In this document: positions 1 to 14,876 of the stretch, piece after piece
Position numbering within the stretch: the stretch's first letter is position 1
Layout of the letters: the number at the start of each line of letters is the position of its first letter
NCBI RefSeq assembly: GCF_003672135.1
Contig: NC_039510.1
Location: 806,001-870,000 of the forward strand
Source: Ooceraea biroi
Lineage: Eukaryota > Arthropoda > Insecta > Hymenoptera > Formicidae
Direction: 5' to 3'
DNA length: 64,000 nt
Translations under genes and position numbers: made by a program
The notes under the pieces: generated by a model
Databases searched by the model: none
Told to the model about the DNA's origin: nothing
Seen by the model: the letters and a program-made list of their open reading frames with translations, nothing else

Positions 1-3000
1 CACTGACTTTTAATGAGATCATAACGGAGAACGGAATAAATGAGGCATACAGATATTTCATGAAAGAATTTAACCCACAAGTGCATGTCTTTTCACCATC
101 TCTTTCTCTCTTTGTACAATTTTACGGCCAATCGCAACGTACATTGAATGCATAGTATCGTTAAGACGGATGATAAATTTCTTATAAGCCGTTTTATTTC
201 ATTAATTAGCAGAGCCAGTACTTAAAGTCAGAAGATATTGCAATGTTTATATCGTTTCATATTATAATTAATAATTACATACAATTCTGCACGTGTCAGT
301 AACCTGACGTAACAATTTGCTCCGTCGTGTACCCGTTCGCACGAATTTCCACGAACCCGATTACGAGAAACAGTTCTCAATCTTTCTAGCCACATTACGA
401 GAAAAGCCGGCCTTTTTCAAGGCTAAGGACCCGACTGCGCAGCCAAGAAATAAAAGCAAAATGGATGTGAGGTGAGAGGATCACACTGGATGCACCGGAA
501 AATACGTTTCCCACTCGCTCGCCGAATATTCGTGGAGGATATTGGCAGAAAAGAACGCTTTTCACGAAAACATACTCATACTCGTATGGACGGAGATCGA
601 AAGCGCATCGCGATAGGAATTTCACGGAGATTAAAGAACACATCCTTAAAGAAGATGTTTTCTACCTTGAGTCATTTGTGTACTGACTTTATACCTTTAT
701 ACCTGCACGTTACTTTCTTTCGTTATTAACATGATAAAAGATGTCTCTTGCTGGTTGAAATATAACGATATGTAATACCATCATGTCTTGAAATCAAAGT
801 CAGCCAACTCCAGATACATTTTTGAATTTTAAGGTACTAAGAAAAGGCGCTACATAATTTTTGTAAAGTAATTCTCAAAAGCAAAACAGAAATAAATTCA
901 TATCTTACTGTTTAACGCTGGCTTGCGTTTGCTGGTTGGAGTGATAAGGGTTAATAAAATTCAGATTTTGAGATAGCAAGTCACTATTTAATTGCAATAA
1001 ATTATTCCTTAAAACAGTAAAAATTAAAAATCTCCTAAGAGTGTATACTGTATAATCGGACAACCGCGGCATACTACCAGGATCTTAAAATGACAAGTTT
1101 CTGATCCGTCTTTTCAACGGTACGGTCAAAGTACCTACCATACGATCCTGCAAATGAAAGAGAACGATGCGCCACGAATGGACACCAATCCTCCCGCGGG
1201 ATCGACGTGGCAGGATTGGCAATTATTTATCCGGAAACACTTCCGGTGCGAGCGTGCTGCAAAGACATGGCGACCGGCTAATTGGCAATTTCGAGTAGTA
1301 GGATTTGCGCTAGTAAATGACGGTCGCGTGTAAATCCACCGCTCCTAAAGCTCGTCTAATCGCGTGCGCGTGATATAAACGCGAATGGCCGGAAAACACA
1401 TTTTTGTGCTGACTGTATCAATAACGTCACCCCGCTAGATCAGATACTATCACCGAGTGGTGCGAGCACATGAGGCCACGTCGTTCATCGCTGTCCCGAT
1501 GTCGGTTCGACACGCGATAAAATTATTAGGGGGAATAATTGATGGTCGACGCGTCGCCATGGCGAAGCGCATCGCTCGTGCGGTCTGGAGTGAAAGCTCC
1601 TGAATTATTTTGTTACGCGGATACCACGCTCGGTTTCGTGTTACTCGGCGTTACCCTCGGCCCTTCCCCCTTGATACGTTTACTGTGCATACAAGCGATC
1701 GACCGGATAGTTGCTTCATAATTTTGCCCCGATCGTTCGGTGAGCATACATACTTTTCGTATCTCCGCCACGGAGAATACGCTCTCTGCGCACCCTCCTC
1801 GCTCGCGGATCTTACACATACGCGGTACGTGATTCGTGTCTTCCTCGAGAGTCTCCGCGTTTTCCCCCACGGGGACCCCGAAATCACGGGGTTTCCATCG
1901 GGTTTCCAACTTGGTGCTCTCGCTTAAAACGCGTACGTGCCCGTAGCTCTTTCCATCGTCGGCATTACGAGGCTTCAGGCTCGTATCTCATCGCGCGCGA
2001 TCACGTTTGGGAACTCTGGTCACCGATCCCTCTCTACGCCACGTAGGGGGAGAAGCACTTTCGCTCCAACGAAAATAAATGCACGCGCCGCCACGTCAGG
2101 ATACGTGCTTCAATGAGCCTCCATGGTTTCCCGGCTTCGAATATCGCATAAACCACGTGGAGATTATTTTTCTTCCCGCTTCAATCATGTTATTCTCGGA
2201 GATGGTCCGCGAAGAGGACAAACATTTAATGTACTAGATTAAAAAATATTTTGTCGCTTGTATTTCGAGAAGTATGGTCGACTAAAGCATCGTCGAAATA
2301 TCGATACTAGCATCGATATTTCGACGAAATTCAACGGTATCTTTGGCACGGGGGAGACGCTAGTCGCGCGAAGGAAATCGCGCAAACTTGGATAACATCG
2401 GAACTTTGACACCCCGGACGGAGCAGGAAATTGCAAGCTGGTCGAATCGTCCCATAAACGGATACGGTGCAAGTGTACGCGCCATGTAGCGGCCGAATCT
2501 AAAAGTTCCGTGATAAACCCGACGAATTATTGCCCGGGGAAGCTGTATTGGTCGGACTTTGTCGGATATCACCATACAAAAGTGAGGTTCAGCTTACCCG
2601 GCAACTACTGCCGCTATTTCACAGCGTATCTGACCGTTTAATAATGTAATTTTAATTCCCGAAACCACAAAGCGCTCCACGCTGCAACGCACACCGACGC
2701 GCATGGATGAAATAACGAACTGGCTGGAAAAATAATTTCCACGGTAATCCAATATGCATCCCCGTACAGCGTGGATCTAATCTTAATCAATAAGCGGTCA
2801 ACTTGTCCTACGTAAGAGCGCCTATGTAATTTCAGTCTGCACGCTTCGCCTTGTGCCCTGCTGAAATTTCACACGCATCGCTAATTAACAAGCAGTCACG
2901 AAACGGTGAATCGTCGTCCGTAAATTACACAAAATTATATACGTGCACCGTCAGCGATACGCGAGCTGTAATCATGCATTGTTACTTTTTTTCCGAATAT

Positions 3001-6000
3001 CCGATAAGTCCGCTTAAAGCTGAGCGAACGTTGGACGCTTAGTTAGCATCCAGTTGACAATCATGTCGGAGTAATACCGTCATCACCGCGACCGCACTGT
3101 TTGCTTAACGTTTGCATTTTGTCACGTATCCACGCATCTCCATATTTTCAACAGCACCACTCGCACGAATTCGCTTTGTGACAATCGGTAACTTCTGGAA
3201 TCCGTGCTCGCATGAATCCCTCGATTATTTATGATTACGTCGATTGCCGGTACCGGCCCGCGAAATTGGGTTGAACGCGAAATTAAGGTCAGCGTATCGT
3301 CCGGAATCCGATCGTCGCGTAAGACCCTCCTCTTCCCTCCGTCGTCGCCCTCTGATTTCGCGTGGATAACCCCCACGAATCGGCCCGCACGAAACTGGAG
3401 ACAACTATGTCGATCCGCGGTGCATCAGTATGCATGTATGCCGCACGGCTGCGATTACAGTACGACGGTGCAGGGGGACCGGGGATGGTCGGTGGAGTAG
3501 CGAAGAGCTGGAAATTGAAGAGGCGGAGAGGAGAATATTTGAACGTCAATGAGTTTACCGTACCGCGTCACAAACGTTGGCCAGTTTACAAATCCGATAA
3601 TGCCAAACGCCACCGATGACGCTGCCTGTTTATGGATTATTACGGCAATATGCATTCGGACGGGTTCTCGCGCAAGATGGACGTGCGTTTGTCGCGTAAT
3701 TTCAGGCTGCGGTTGCACGCGGATGCAACGGCAGGCTAAATTCCGCTTCGCGGCGCGCCGAGTTTTCCTCTCCGTGTGCCCGCTACCCGGAGCCAGAACC
3801 ACTCTTGTCACGATCCCGCTAATCCTATCGATTCCCTCCACGTTTGCCACCCCCTTTCGCTGGATGTTCCTGGCGAAGTACGCGCTAGTACGTGTGGCAT
3901 CGTGCAAAAAATTCCTCGACGCGTTATTGGTAATCGTTCCGTGCTTCCTTAATCTGATTCCCTGGCGCGCAACCGATAGTCGAGAATTTACATGGAGCCT
4001 CGGAGAATTCCGAACGGACTGCTCGTTCTGCCGCGTTTGATTCGATCAGACAATGGAGAACGTACATCCCTCGACGGAAAGCACGCGAAAACAATTCTCT
4101 CTCGTGCATGTATCCGTATAGTGGCGAGCAAACGCGCTTGCATCAGCTCAGCGTTGAAACATGTGAATCAAGGCGGCGTACAAATCATTTACGACAACCA
4201 AGATAAACGGGTAAGGGTAACGTATCAAGCCACTCGTCGAATGGATGACATTGAAGAAGATAATACGAGATCGTTAATAAATTAAATGTCAAGCCACCGT
4301 CGATATTGAACCTGTTACGCTCTGCTGCCAACGATGTAATGCACCGTGCACCGCGACTTTAATAAACGCGGACGTAAATTAAACGTAAACACGATTGGCC
4401 GGATTCGCGTACAACGATTTCTGTACTTGCTTGAGTAAAGCGCGCAAAAAAATTCGGCACGTGCAATCCGTTCGCTGTAAATCCGCTGAGTAAAACCGAT
4501 TTCAAGCGGGATTATGCAAAACCGATTTAGCAAAGGCTATAATAGCGACAGACCACGCGGGGGCACGAGTTGATAATGCGAGGGACGGGCGAGGAAGTGC
4601 ATTGTCTTGTTCGGGTCAGGAAGATTTCTGCAGTTCAGTTTTTCAGCCGTCCTTCCTCTTGAGAAATTCGACGCGAGAAACGCGATCCTCCCCTTTAGAT
4701 GTAAGAGCCATTTCCAGGGGAGCTGTTACGTCGCCGCGTAATTTGAATAATTAAATGAGTGTTACCGGGTGCGTCAAGCGAACAGGAAGTGAATCGCATG
4801 ATACCCTGCCGCTCCTTGTTAAAATAATGTTCATAGGAAACATGTAAACGCTCGAAAGCGAGATACATCGAAGGGACGAATTTATGATCGCTGAAAACTG
4901 CATAAACAGTATTTCCACGTATATTCATGAATATTTTTAAGTCTTCTTTACATTTATTACGAGATCTTCTTTCGGAATTTGTTTGTTTTCTTTGAATGAA
5001 TTTTTTTATAAGCAAAAATATTTTTTCTGATTTTATCCTGATATTTCGGAGTTCCATTTTCACGCAGCCACAATATTTTTCACGCCCGCTTCTTGACACG
5101 CGAGAATTTTATTATTAGCTGCACGCTATAAATGGCCTGCTGAAAAATCTAATGCCCGTAAAACTGCATCAAAGTATCGACGTCACTACCTGTCATATGC
5201 ACGTAGATACGAGTGATTTATTAGTATGTCGAAACAGCTTAACTCCTGGAGTAATAGCTTTCGTCGCATCATCACGCGCGCGATTTTGTATCAAAAAGAC
5301 TGTTACGCAAACGACGTTACGATCACTGTAAAAAAAACAAGATATTACTTTTTTAATAAAAAGTATTAATATTTAAACAAGAAAGAAAGAAGCATATGAA
5401 TCACAAATCCCGAAAAATCTAGACACATGTAATATGTTTAGATGTTGTGATATTTTTTATTTTATGTAGAGCAATATAGTACGTCATACCGATAATTGTT
5501 CCGATACAAGTACAAGTGACGTAACGAGTACACCGGTGAGCTCAATTACATATGCCACAGCATTTCCACATTCGTATTTCTCATCTCTTCACAGGAAACT
5601 GGTACATCGAAATTGAATTCAATTGGATGAATATATATATCTATCGTTCAATCACGTAAATCGTGTAAGTAGAACACAGAACTTTCCAACAAAAATTTCT
5701 CCACGATTCCTCTTTTCTCCTCTTTTTTTACGTCATCGCAGATCTCGAAATACTTCTTCGTTTATCCATCGATCCATAAAATAGCTTTTCCGAGTACGAA
5801 ATTATCTTATCGCTTGCAAACATATGCTTCCCTCCTAAGAGCACTTCGGTATCTCCTCGCGTGGATATTGCCGGGCATGTGTGAAAAGATAAACACGCAC
5901 ACTGTGCATCAGTGGATCGATACCGGTGACTTATCGGATTCGACTTTACGATCAACCCAGTCTGGAGGTTTAACTTATCTCGCGCAAATAGCGCACCCTT

Positions 6001-7781
6001 TTTTTATTATGGATTCTGATTATCACTCATATCGTCGCATCTGTCGCCGGTAGAAGAGAGAGAGAAAGAAAAAGAGAAAGCACATCTCGAGCGATCTGAA
6101 TCACTCTGGTTTTGCGCGACGCGAGCCCCTCGTAATAAACCCCGTGAAACGGAGAATCATGGCTCGAGTTTTTCCGAGCGACCCTTTATTTTTATGTAAA
6201 CTACGTACATAAGAGCTGTTCCTTTTCTCCGTGTCTTACGTTTCAGAAAGCTTCTTTCCGGTTGCACCGCACGCGCGATACGGTGCACTCTGTACTTTCG
6301 CCCGGGAAGGGAGGGCTAACAACTACTTGATATCATCCCCTCGAAGTTACATGAAGATCTCGAAGAAACTAGTTTTACAAAAGTTTCACCGAGTAAGAGA
6401 GAGTGTATCGGGAATGTAGGTGCGCCGAGTACATACACGGAGCCATGTACACGTGTAAATTTAAATGCATCAGATCGTGATACGATCACAAATTCGTGAC
6501 AATCGTTCTGCGAAAGATTCACCATCGTGTCGTTATCGATCAAGTGGAATCAAGAAATCGAAAGTCTCAAATGAAACTGGGCGTTATTCTGAAAGAACTA
6601 GCGCGATGAGTTCGGACATATTCAAAAGAGCGAGCAAGTGCGGTGGAATCATATGTAGACTCTAATGAAGTGTCCGCCAACATCCTTGCCACGGATTGCA
6701 ATATTATCTCGGGAGTCCAAAGCAATCCACTCTCGCGATGACACGTCCGCGCTTTAAAGCAAGGCAGCTGCCAAATGAAATAACGATCCCCTTTGTCGTG
6801 GCGTCCGTCTATCTTCACGAGAAAATGCCGCGAGTTATTTACAGATGATGCTTTCATGGAGTGAGCAATAATCACGTTTTACCAAGCAGCCAATTACCTA
6901 CATCGTTTGTTGGAAGATATCAAAGGTAGACTATAGGGCTTTCGCTTTTGAATAAAAATGGGAAACGTTAGGAACACGTTATTCGCTTTTTCTATTCCAT
7001 CGTATGGAGTCTTCACTATTCTATCATATGGGAACGTTCAAGTCATATTGTCGGCTATCCCGATGCAGACTACCGCAAGTCAGTTAATTCAAGTTTTCAG
7101 GCCCGAGAAAAGTACACGAAAGACGAGAAAGGTGAAAAATTCTTTTCTCAATCACGCATATCTTGCAGAGGGCCGACTCCGAAGCCGTGCTTGCCGCGTG
7201 GAGTTTTCCATCTCTGAATTCGTTCTCGCAAGTTCGAAAGTTTTTCGGAAATTCCCCGGGCGATAAGGGCGCGATTGCGATTTGCCGCGTTTCTCCGCGT
7301 GTACGTGAAAGCCGCTACGTCGGCTACGGTGTATACATAGAACGAGCGGCGCGTAACTTTTGGGGAAAGTTTAATAACGTTCGGGAAGATTGAAATTAGC
7401 CCGAGCATCGGGAGAGCGCATTTTGCGCGTGTTCGAGCTCGAACACCCCCGGCGGCGTAGCACCGTGTATTATTATGCGCAACAGTCGGATCTGGTAGAC
7501 CGTAACCTTCCGACGCGCGAGTGCATGACACGTTATGCCGACAATGGCATGTTTCGCAGGAACGGAAGCAACGGAGGAAGCAACTTACGACGAATAATCC
7601 GTGCTTGACTTGGCTCAAGCTCGGCGATAGCACGCTAAACTCTCGGCTGCACGGTTCGCTACGTCACGTTTATTAACGAAACGATTAGCTCTTCCTTATG
7701 TGACCGCGATTAAATGATTGATCGCTGGTACGCGCATGATCCGCGCGCGCGGATGCATGATATCCCATCAGGATATTTGAT
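1..7781. other. Non-coding stretch
   Basis: No recognised gene. The longest frames (for example 3549-4040 plus, 163 codons, and its antisense at 3455-3907) have no family signature and are within chance expectation. The DRE-containing hairpin at 2291-2326 is the only distinct structure. Confidence 0.6.
2291..2326. repeat. Perfect 15-bp hairpin containing a DRE-type TATCGATA
   Basis: CGTCGAAATATCGAT at 2291-2305 is exactly inverted at 2312-2326 with a 6-nt spacer. The left arm and spacer contain TATCGATA, the DREF-binding element found in many insect promoters. Nothing else nearby marks a promoter. Confidence 0.6.
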
Positions 7782-8420
7782 ATGTCTCCTCTGGCCGCAT
7801 CGAGACGTCATGATATCTACCACGCAGTGTCATCGGAGAGATTAATATCGATGCTACACCGGGATCGGGATCGGTATCGTGATCCTACTCAATGTCCCGT
7901 GAAAATGCCGCTTAACACGCAGAATATCGGAGCGTCCGGGTCGGTCGGTAGCCTCGCGTATAATTTTATCGAACCGCCGGGGCCACCTCTAATAATTCCG
8001 GAACCATCGACAACGAGGCCGCCGCACGCAATTCTGCGCGAGTTCGGAAATGATAAAAAAGGCCGCGGCACGCACTCGCAGCCGGAGTTGCCGCCGGCTA
8101 TTCAGGGGGGCCGCGTACTTTGCACGGGTACCCGTGATATCGATCACGAGGGCGCAATTGCAGCATTGGTACAATTGTTGTCCCGCGGCGCTTTTTCCAC
8201 CGTTCGGCGCACAATAGATGCGCTGCGTTCTTTGATACCTGTATTGCCAATCCCGCAGATGAATCCATTCATTGCACGCGAAACAAAAGTACGTATTTGT
8301 CGCCGAACTCGTCACTGCGAGATATACTTACCAGCGCTCATCGCAATGTGCGCAGATATCTCAATGAAACAACGGGAAACTAATTGTGACCGACCCAACG
8401 AAGCGCATCAGCGAATGTGA
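7782..8420 (+). other. 212-codon ORF, unrecognised
   Basis: One of the longest ATG-started frames outside the cyclase gene and the longest single frame in the first 29 kb. It begins MSPLAASRRHDIYHAV and includes EGAIAALVQLLSRGAF. No domain, signal peptide or family is recognised. A strong minus-strand donor (GCTG|GTAAGT at 8334/8333) cuts through it. A frame of this length by chance is unusual but not implausible for 64 kb. Confidence 0.15.
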
Positions 8421-11400
8421 CGGAAGTCACACATTAGGCGGGCGAGTTGTTTCCTCAATGTGCGTAAAACACGGGTGAATTTATGTTTGTTTGAACGAGG
8501 AGAGAATTTGCACGCTTAATTATCACATCGTGGCGAGTGGGTACGGAATCGATAAATGAAACACGACGGTAAGAAACAAATCAGTACGCCTCACCGCGAG
8601 ATATGCAAATGCCCGGTATGAATATTCAGTATCGCGAGTTCGCCCGCGATGTCTTCACTTTTCATTTCTTTTGCATGTACAGAGCGTCGTTTTCCAACTG
8701 CAGTTCCACCGCGTTCGAATATTGCCGAGCAATTTTGTAATCTTTTATCACATCGGCAATCGCGCGTTAATTTTTACAAAGCGCCATTTAACAGCCGCCC
8801 GATCAGCCGCAAATTACGTTGAATATTCGAGATTACAGTCGCAATCGGATATTTCCTGAAATGTTCGGTTTCATTGTACCACACACTACCATATCGTGTT
8901 AAAGATACGCAATCGAATACAAGAGATTATCCTGATACTAATCCGCGCTTTCAATTCAGCGTGTGTATATCCTGATTACTATTTCACTGTTCTCTCTCTC
9001 TCTCTCTCCCTTTCTAGCTGCAGTTGTTTTGAATTGCAGCGCTCGGAGAAACTCGCCTGGCGAGAGAGAGCGTATGCGTTTAAAAGTTCAAGTTCAGCTC
9101 GTGCGTACGGCGAACCGGAAATTCTGGTCTCACGATAGATTAAGAGTAACATAACAAGAGAACAAGTTTCAAGTAACGGAGCGAGTAGCGAGAAACCGCC
9201 AGTCCCTAGGTAGAGGCAACAATTACCGGATTCAGAGGGCGAAAACCGCATTTACGTTAATTCGAACCTTGCGCTTCACGTGATATATGGTGGATTATCG
9301 GAAACCTTTAACCTTTGGCCATGATTTACGCCGCGTTCGAGGAAGTTTCCGTCCGAAAGGCGTCCTCGGTGCTTCGTCGTCGAGAGTACGTTCGCACGTT
9401 CGCAGGCGATCTCCATGAATGAAACGTCGCGCAAAAGTGTATCAAATGCGACTGCTAATTATCTTAATAAATCCACGCAACGCCAACGAAGCGAATGACG
9501 AATAAACGTTGCCGGAACTGCGTCATATATCCAATCGCAATTACGGTGCGATTAGTGTATACTTTTCTCTTTATACCTTGCGGCGCTCTACTGGCTTAAG
9601 CTGCGCGCATAAGCGTATGAGATTCAAAAGATAATAAAATAATGATTAATGACTCGCCGTAGATGGCAAACTACGAAGCTTTAAATCCCGAGGAAACATC
9701 CCACTCACGCTGCTAAAAGATGCAAAGAGAGCTTAAAATTTACGGGCAAGCAGGCGGATGCAAAGTACTATATGAGAGGATACCACAGGCACTGATATCT
9801 TCGTAGGAAACAAAAATTCGGAAGTATATATCTGTAATTACAATTCCCGCTTTGTTTTCGTGATGAACAATGCGCGCAACCGCAACGGTGCAAAAATGCA
9901 ACGAATTATTTTGCTTCGTTCTTTATTCATTAATATAAAACACTCGATAGAGGAACAGCGAACTTAATGCATGACGGTAATAATGATTCCATTTAATTGT
10001 AATACGAAAATTTAATTAAAATTGTTATAATAAACTTTGTTATTGAGAGGAAGAGAGAGAGAGAGAAAAGTAATATAGATGATTAAAAATCCAATCCCGA
10101 GTGTCTTAGTTTTTTATAATAAAAATGAAAGTCTGGCACATGGAAAATAGAATTAATAATAAACATAAATTGATTCACTCGATTTAATCGTATGTGAATT
10201 CAAGAGGTACAAATGGCGCTATCACGTGAAAAAGTATTCATCCACACCTTCGTCGATACGGTATACGTGTGTATACCTGTTGCGGTAGCTGCCGGCTGCG
10301 ATAAATGTTCGTACAACGTTGGAGACCTTTGTAAACCGCCAATTATGATATATTTCTGTCGATCTGAGAGATTCTATGCCGTTTGTCACATAAAGTTCTT
10401 TACAGGGAAAATGAGTTCGCTTACCGAGTCAAAGTAATAACCGTTACAAATCCCGTCACGTGGTAGCACCAACATTTATTGCCGGACAAGTATCGTATTA
10501 CTTTATAATTATACATATTTTTCGCCCTTCAGATTTTATCGCTTGTTACATAATAAAGTAAAAACGTGCAAATCACACGAAAATCGTGTACATATCACAA
10601 TGTATCGGTGTGTTTAATCAAATTGATGTAATTAAAATCTTCAATAATATTGGGTGAAACATTGTAAATCGCGTATTAAACCAATAAACGCCAACATTAT
10701 TTTATCCTGCACTTTAATAATACCCTTCTGTAATCCCTTCTGTATTCAAGAAGGCAACGGGCATTGCTGCGAAATCCTTCTCTCTGATTGCCAATGTTAA
10801 GCCGCGCGTATTACCAGAATATATTTTGAATTTGCGCGGATCGAGTCTGCACGTTCCGTATAACCGACGGACGTACGGCGATAACGTTTGATTTGACGCG
10901 AGATTTATCTAACATTTATCAAGCGATTACTTAAAATCGTCGCAAGTATTACCGGGGACTAGTGTCTAATAATTGAGAGTATTACGGGATTAGCGTGCAA
11001 GTTTCGACCGATGGCTTATAACTCGAGCGGCGCGGGCGCGAATTGACTGTAGACACTCACGCGGAGGGAAGGACGAACGGCAATCTACTGAGGCGAGATA
11101 ATACCGGGAGTCGATTAGCACCGATTTTTGCATGCAGCTCGTTCTAGGGAAAATGGCGCAGCCGAAGGGAAGGAAACGGCGCTGTCTCATATCGCGCTCG
11201 AGAGACGGAGTTTCCGTGTCGAATAAGGATTGCAAAGTTCTTGAGGAATTGCCATTGCACGTGCCGATCCTCTCAGCTCGGGACGCACGCATACACGCAC
11301 ACATGCATGCACACACATAGATACACATACCACGCGCCGAGAACTCAAATTAAACCAGAATCGACAAGAGGAAATATAGGACGGCTCTCGTCTCTCCGCG

Positions 11401-11431
11401 CGCGAGAAGTACGTTAAGCCGACTTACTTAC

Positions 11432-11501
11432 CGGAAATTACCCGAGAAAACGTAAAAATATCACGACGAGTTCGTGCATATGCATCCTGGCCACTTTTAT
11501 A
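11432..11501 (-). promoter_or_regulatory. Candidate TATA promoter with short leader exon, minus strand
   Basis: TATAAAAG at 11501-11494 is followed about 70 nt from its first T by a perfect donor, TTTCCG|GTAAGTAAG, at 11432/11431. A start about 30 nt after the TATA would leave a leader exon of about 40 nt without an open start codon. TATA promoters with tiny first exons are common in inducible and cuticle-type insect genes. The downstream gene was not found. Confidence 0.3.
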
Positions 11502-14416
11502 GTCTCCACTCTTTTCTCTGCACCGCCGTGAACGGCCTCTCACTCTTTTACAACGCATAACGATCCCTTGAAAACGTGGTTGGCGCAAATCCACGAGCAC
11601 ACGCCACTGTTATCGCGAAGTCGTAAAGACACAAGAAGACGCGATAGGAAAAATAATGTAAACTTCCGTATCACTTACCGGATGTTTCGAATATTTATGG
11701 TTCCCCGCAGATACAGAATAACATTTTATATTGCACCTTTATTTAAAAAATTAGATGTATAATTTTGAAACTGGTGATGATTTATTGGTCTTATTATATA
11801 ATAATAATTTCGAGATGAATAAGTCCCATTACTCTTTACGAATTAAAATAAAAATTAAGTTGCATAATAATGAGAGATGTAAACTAAGTAGCAGGAGCGT
11901 GAATTAATTACTTCACTGTGGTTGTGATATTATGATAAATTACTCGCATTTGTGTCGTAATTATTTTAATTAAATACACCAAGCAAAAAGCATTTGAGGT
12001 TTATTTCATTATCACATGTTATTTTAAACTCGCCGTTATGAGACACTTTAATTACTGCAATTATTTTTTCGCATGTAAGTACTGCGTAAATGCACATTCG
12101 TTCTTTTTACACACCGTTTATGTAAATCATATGGCAAAGCGTGACTGTAATTTAAAAAAGTATTAAAATTTGCGAGCAAGTTGAAAATATGCGCAAGTAA
12201 GAAATTTGAAAATATCATAAAGCATAAAACTGTGCTGCATGCAAGACACATTTACAAAAGACCAATTTAGAACTTGAATAACAAATTCAAGAAATAGCAA
12301 GAAACTAACGAATAGTAAGAAATAGTACGAAGCTAATATAGAAATAGTACGAATTATGCAACTGTGCTTACAAAATAAAAATATCTATCTCCGTAACAAT
12401 TATCGATTTCTCAAATAATTAATTATTTGAATAATATGTCAAACAGTTGCTGTGTAGACTTACACATTGAGGAGCAAGAATTAAGTATATCTTATTGTTA
12501 GAATAACGTTTATTTGTTTTAGCGAAAATAACATTGCAACATCTCCACGTAATAATCGAGCGCTATTTTCAGAGACGTTATTCTGATTTCACATTTGATC
12601 ATCACATTTGATCTAGATTTACGGAGATCTGGCAAAATTCGATCAATAAAATAAAAATATCCTGAAATTATTCAACAGTGTCACATTCATTATATCAAAA
12701 AAATAGAAATTTCATTCATCAAGTTTACTTATTGTTAGTAGTATCTTAGCTACTAAAAATTCAACGCGCCACGTTATCATCTATCAACATTTTTTTATGA
12801 ACAGAAATGCAACGGAAAAAATAGGGAAGCTAATAAAAGGCAATGTTTCCACTTCGTGCATACATTTACGAGCCAATTTTCATCTTCCGGAAATATCCGG
12901 CGCACGAGGTCACCTCATCAGAATGTCCTTCTTCTCTTTAATCGAAGCCGGCATCGGGGGAACGATATCATCTAACAGGATCGCACCGACGATGTAGAAT
13001 ACCGCAAATCGTACAATGGCAATGTGCAATGACCGACACATACACACTATATTCGCACATGCAAATTCCTCGGTCATTCGCAGCGTCTTATATCGGGGGG
13101 GTTGGGGAGACGGCGGTCGGAGGCAGCAGCTATTGTGCGAACGTGAGCCAACAACGCGAACCAATTCTGACAAGCATGAGTATTAACATGAACCGGCAGA
13201 TCGCCACTGTCGGTTCATACGTGGTTCCCCATTCCGTGCAAGTAGTTTACGACCCCCAGGGAAATCCGTCATATTGGCATTCGAGTAACGGGCATTCGCA
13301 GTCGCATTGTACGACAACGATAGGGAGCTTTGCTACAATAGTCATTACGTGGCACAGTCGCAATAACGCATAAGACGCCACAATGCGAGGACGGGAACGA
13401 AGAAAGTAATTCGAGATCGCCGATCCAGGATACGAACTCGCCGGATTCGGCGTGAAATTTATCGCGCTTACACAGGATATCGTATGTCGCGCAAATAAAT
13501 GAATATTTCAGGAGGAGGACGACTATTTGCGGACGAATGTTTTCCGTGAATATTGGATGAGGAAATTATGGAGGCAACGAAAACAGTTCGGCAAGTTTCT
13601 GGCTTGCAAACGACTCCGGTACGCCTCAGCGTCCCGTCCCAATCGATCGCGCACGAGCGGACAATCGTCAGCGATTCGTTATACAAATGACCCCTGCAAG
13701 CTCGCAACGGCACCCTGAACACCAGAGATTATCAACGAGAGGCGACATCGAGAGGCTACGCTCGTTCGGCTACGCACCATGTAAATTCCTGTCGCCGTGA
13801 ATTATCGATACACCGTCCCGGACCGTCTCGTCTCGGGGAGGTCCCCGGAATAAATTGCGCGCGACGTTGTCCTCCACGATAAAACAACGTTTTATCCCGC
13901 AGCGAAGGATCGAGGAAGAGTCTGCGCGGTAACCGGTGTCTGTAAACGAGTTTATCATTACGCCGCGAAATTGTTATCGCCCGGATGTCAAGTTAGATTA
14001 CGATTCGCTGGGGGTAATTGCCGCATCGGGTTTACAAAAAGAGCTTCGATCATGGAGGCAAAGGGAGACCGATCAAAAGCTTGACTCGCTAATCGCGTAT
14101 TGTAACGGAAAGCAATCCGGTAGTAATTCCGAATCGGTAACACGAACCAATAAATACAGTAGACACACGCTATTAAATTTACTCGTAATACTCGTGACAA
14201 TATCGAGTGATCAAATTGCGATAATCATCACACAATGGAACGGCGTTCGGCGGTTGCGGCGGTTTAAGGGTTAAATGGGCATTAGTTGCCCTAATTGAGT
14301 AATACTCCGTCCGTTAATTCCTACTAATATCTGGATCTTGCACAAGCAGCGCTACCCCAATGGTTTATCCTCATGGTTTCGGCGACTTTCATTCAAGCGG
14401 TCGAGCGAATTTCTCC

Positions 14417-14448
<32 letters not shown>
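14417..14448. repeat. (CT)n(CG)n compound microsatellite
   Basis: A CT run passes directly into a CG run. Alternating CG of this length could adopt Z-DNA. Confidence 0.9.
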
Positions 14449-14876
14449 GGCGGAACCGTTACTCGCGTTGATGGTGGATTCGCTTAAGGCTCCCTCGGAA
14501 TCCTCGCCCCGTGCACTCCACCCACCCTCGTCGTAAATTTGCGCGAGCGGCCTCGCTCTCGCACGCGCTCTCGCGATTTTACATCGCTCCCAGGGAACGG
14601 TCGGCGCACATGACGCTCTTATGAGGCATGAATATTTTAATACGAGCTCATCTTTAGCGCTCGTCGACCGCTACGCTACGCCGATTCGCGCGGCCGGCAG
14701 CAACCCAGCGCGGACGCCGGTGCGTAATGCCGACCGATGCCGAATAGTGGATGGATGAAGCATAGCCAATCCGCTCCTCGATACCGCAATTAGATCATTA
14801 TGTACAAACTCCCGTAATTGGACCGTATGTTTGCGCGTGCACGTTGCGCGCGCTTAATGAACCGAGTCGCGGGAAA

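Noticed and set aside
3455..4040. Long frames on both strands (150 and 163 codons)
   Set aside because: Opposed frames of this length are expected by chance in 64 kb and neither has a domain.
4695..5099. 134-codon minus frame rich in Lys/Arg
   Set aside because: GTG start, no family, no splice signals; considered as a transposon fragment but no transposase motif is visible.
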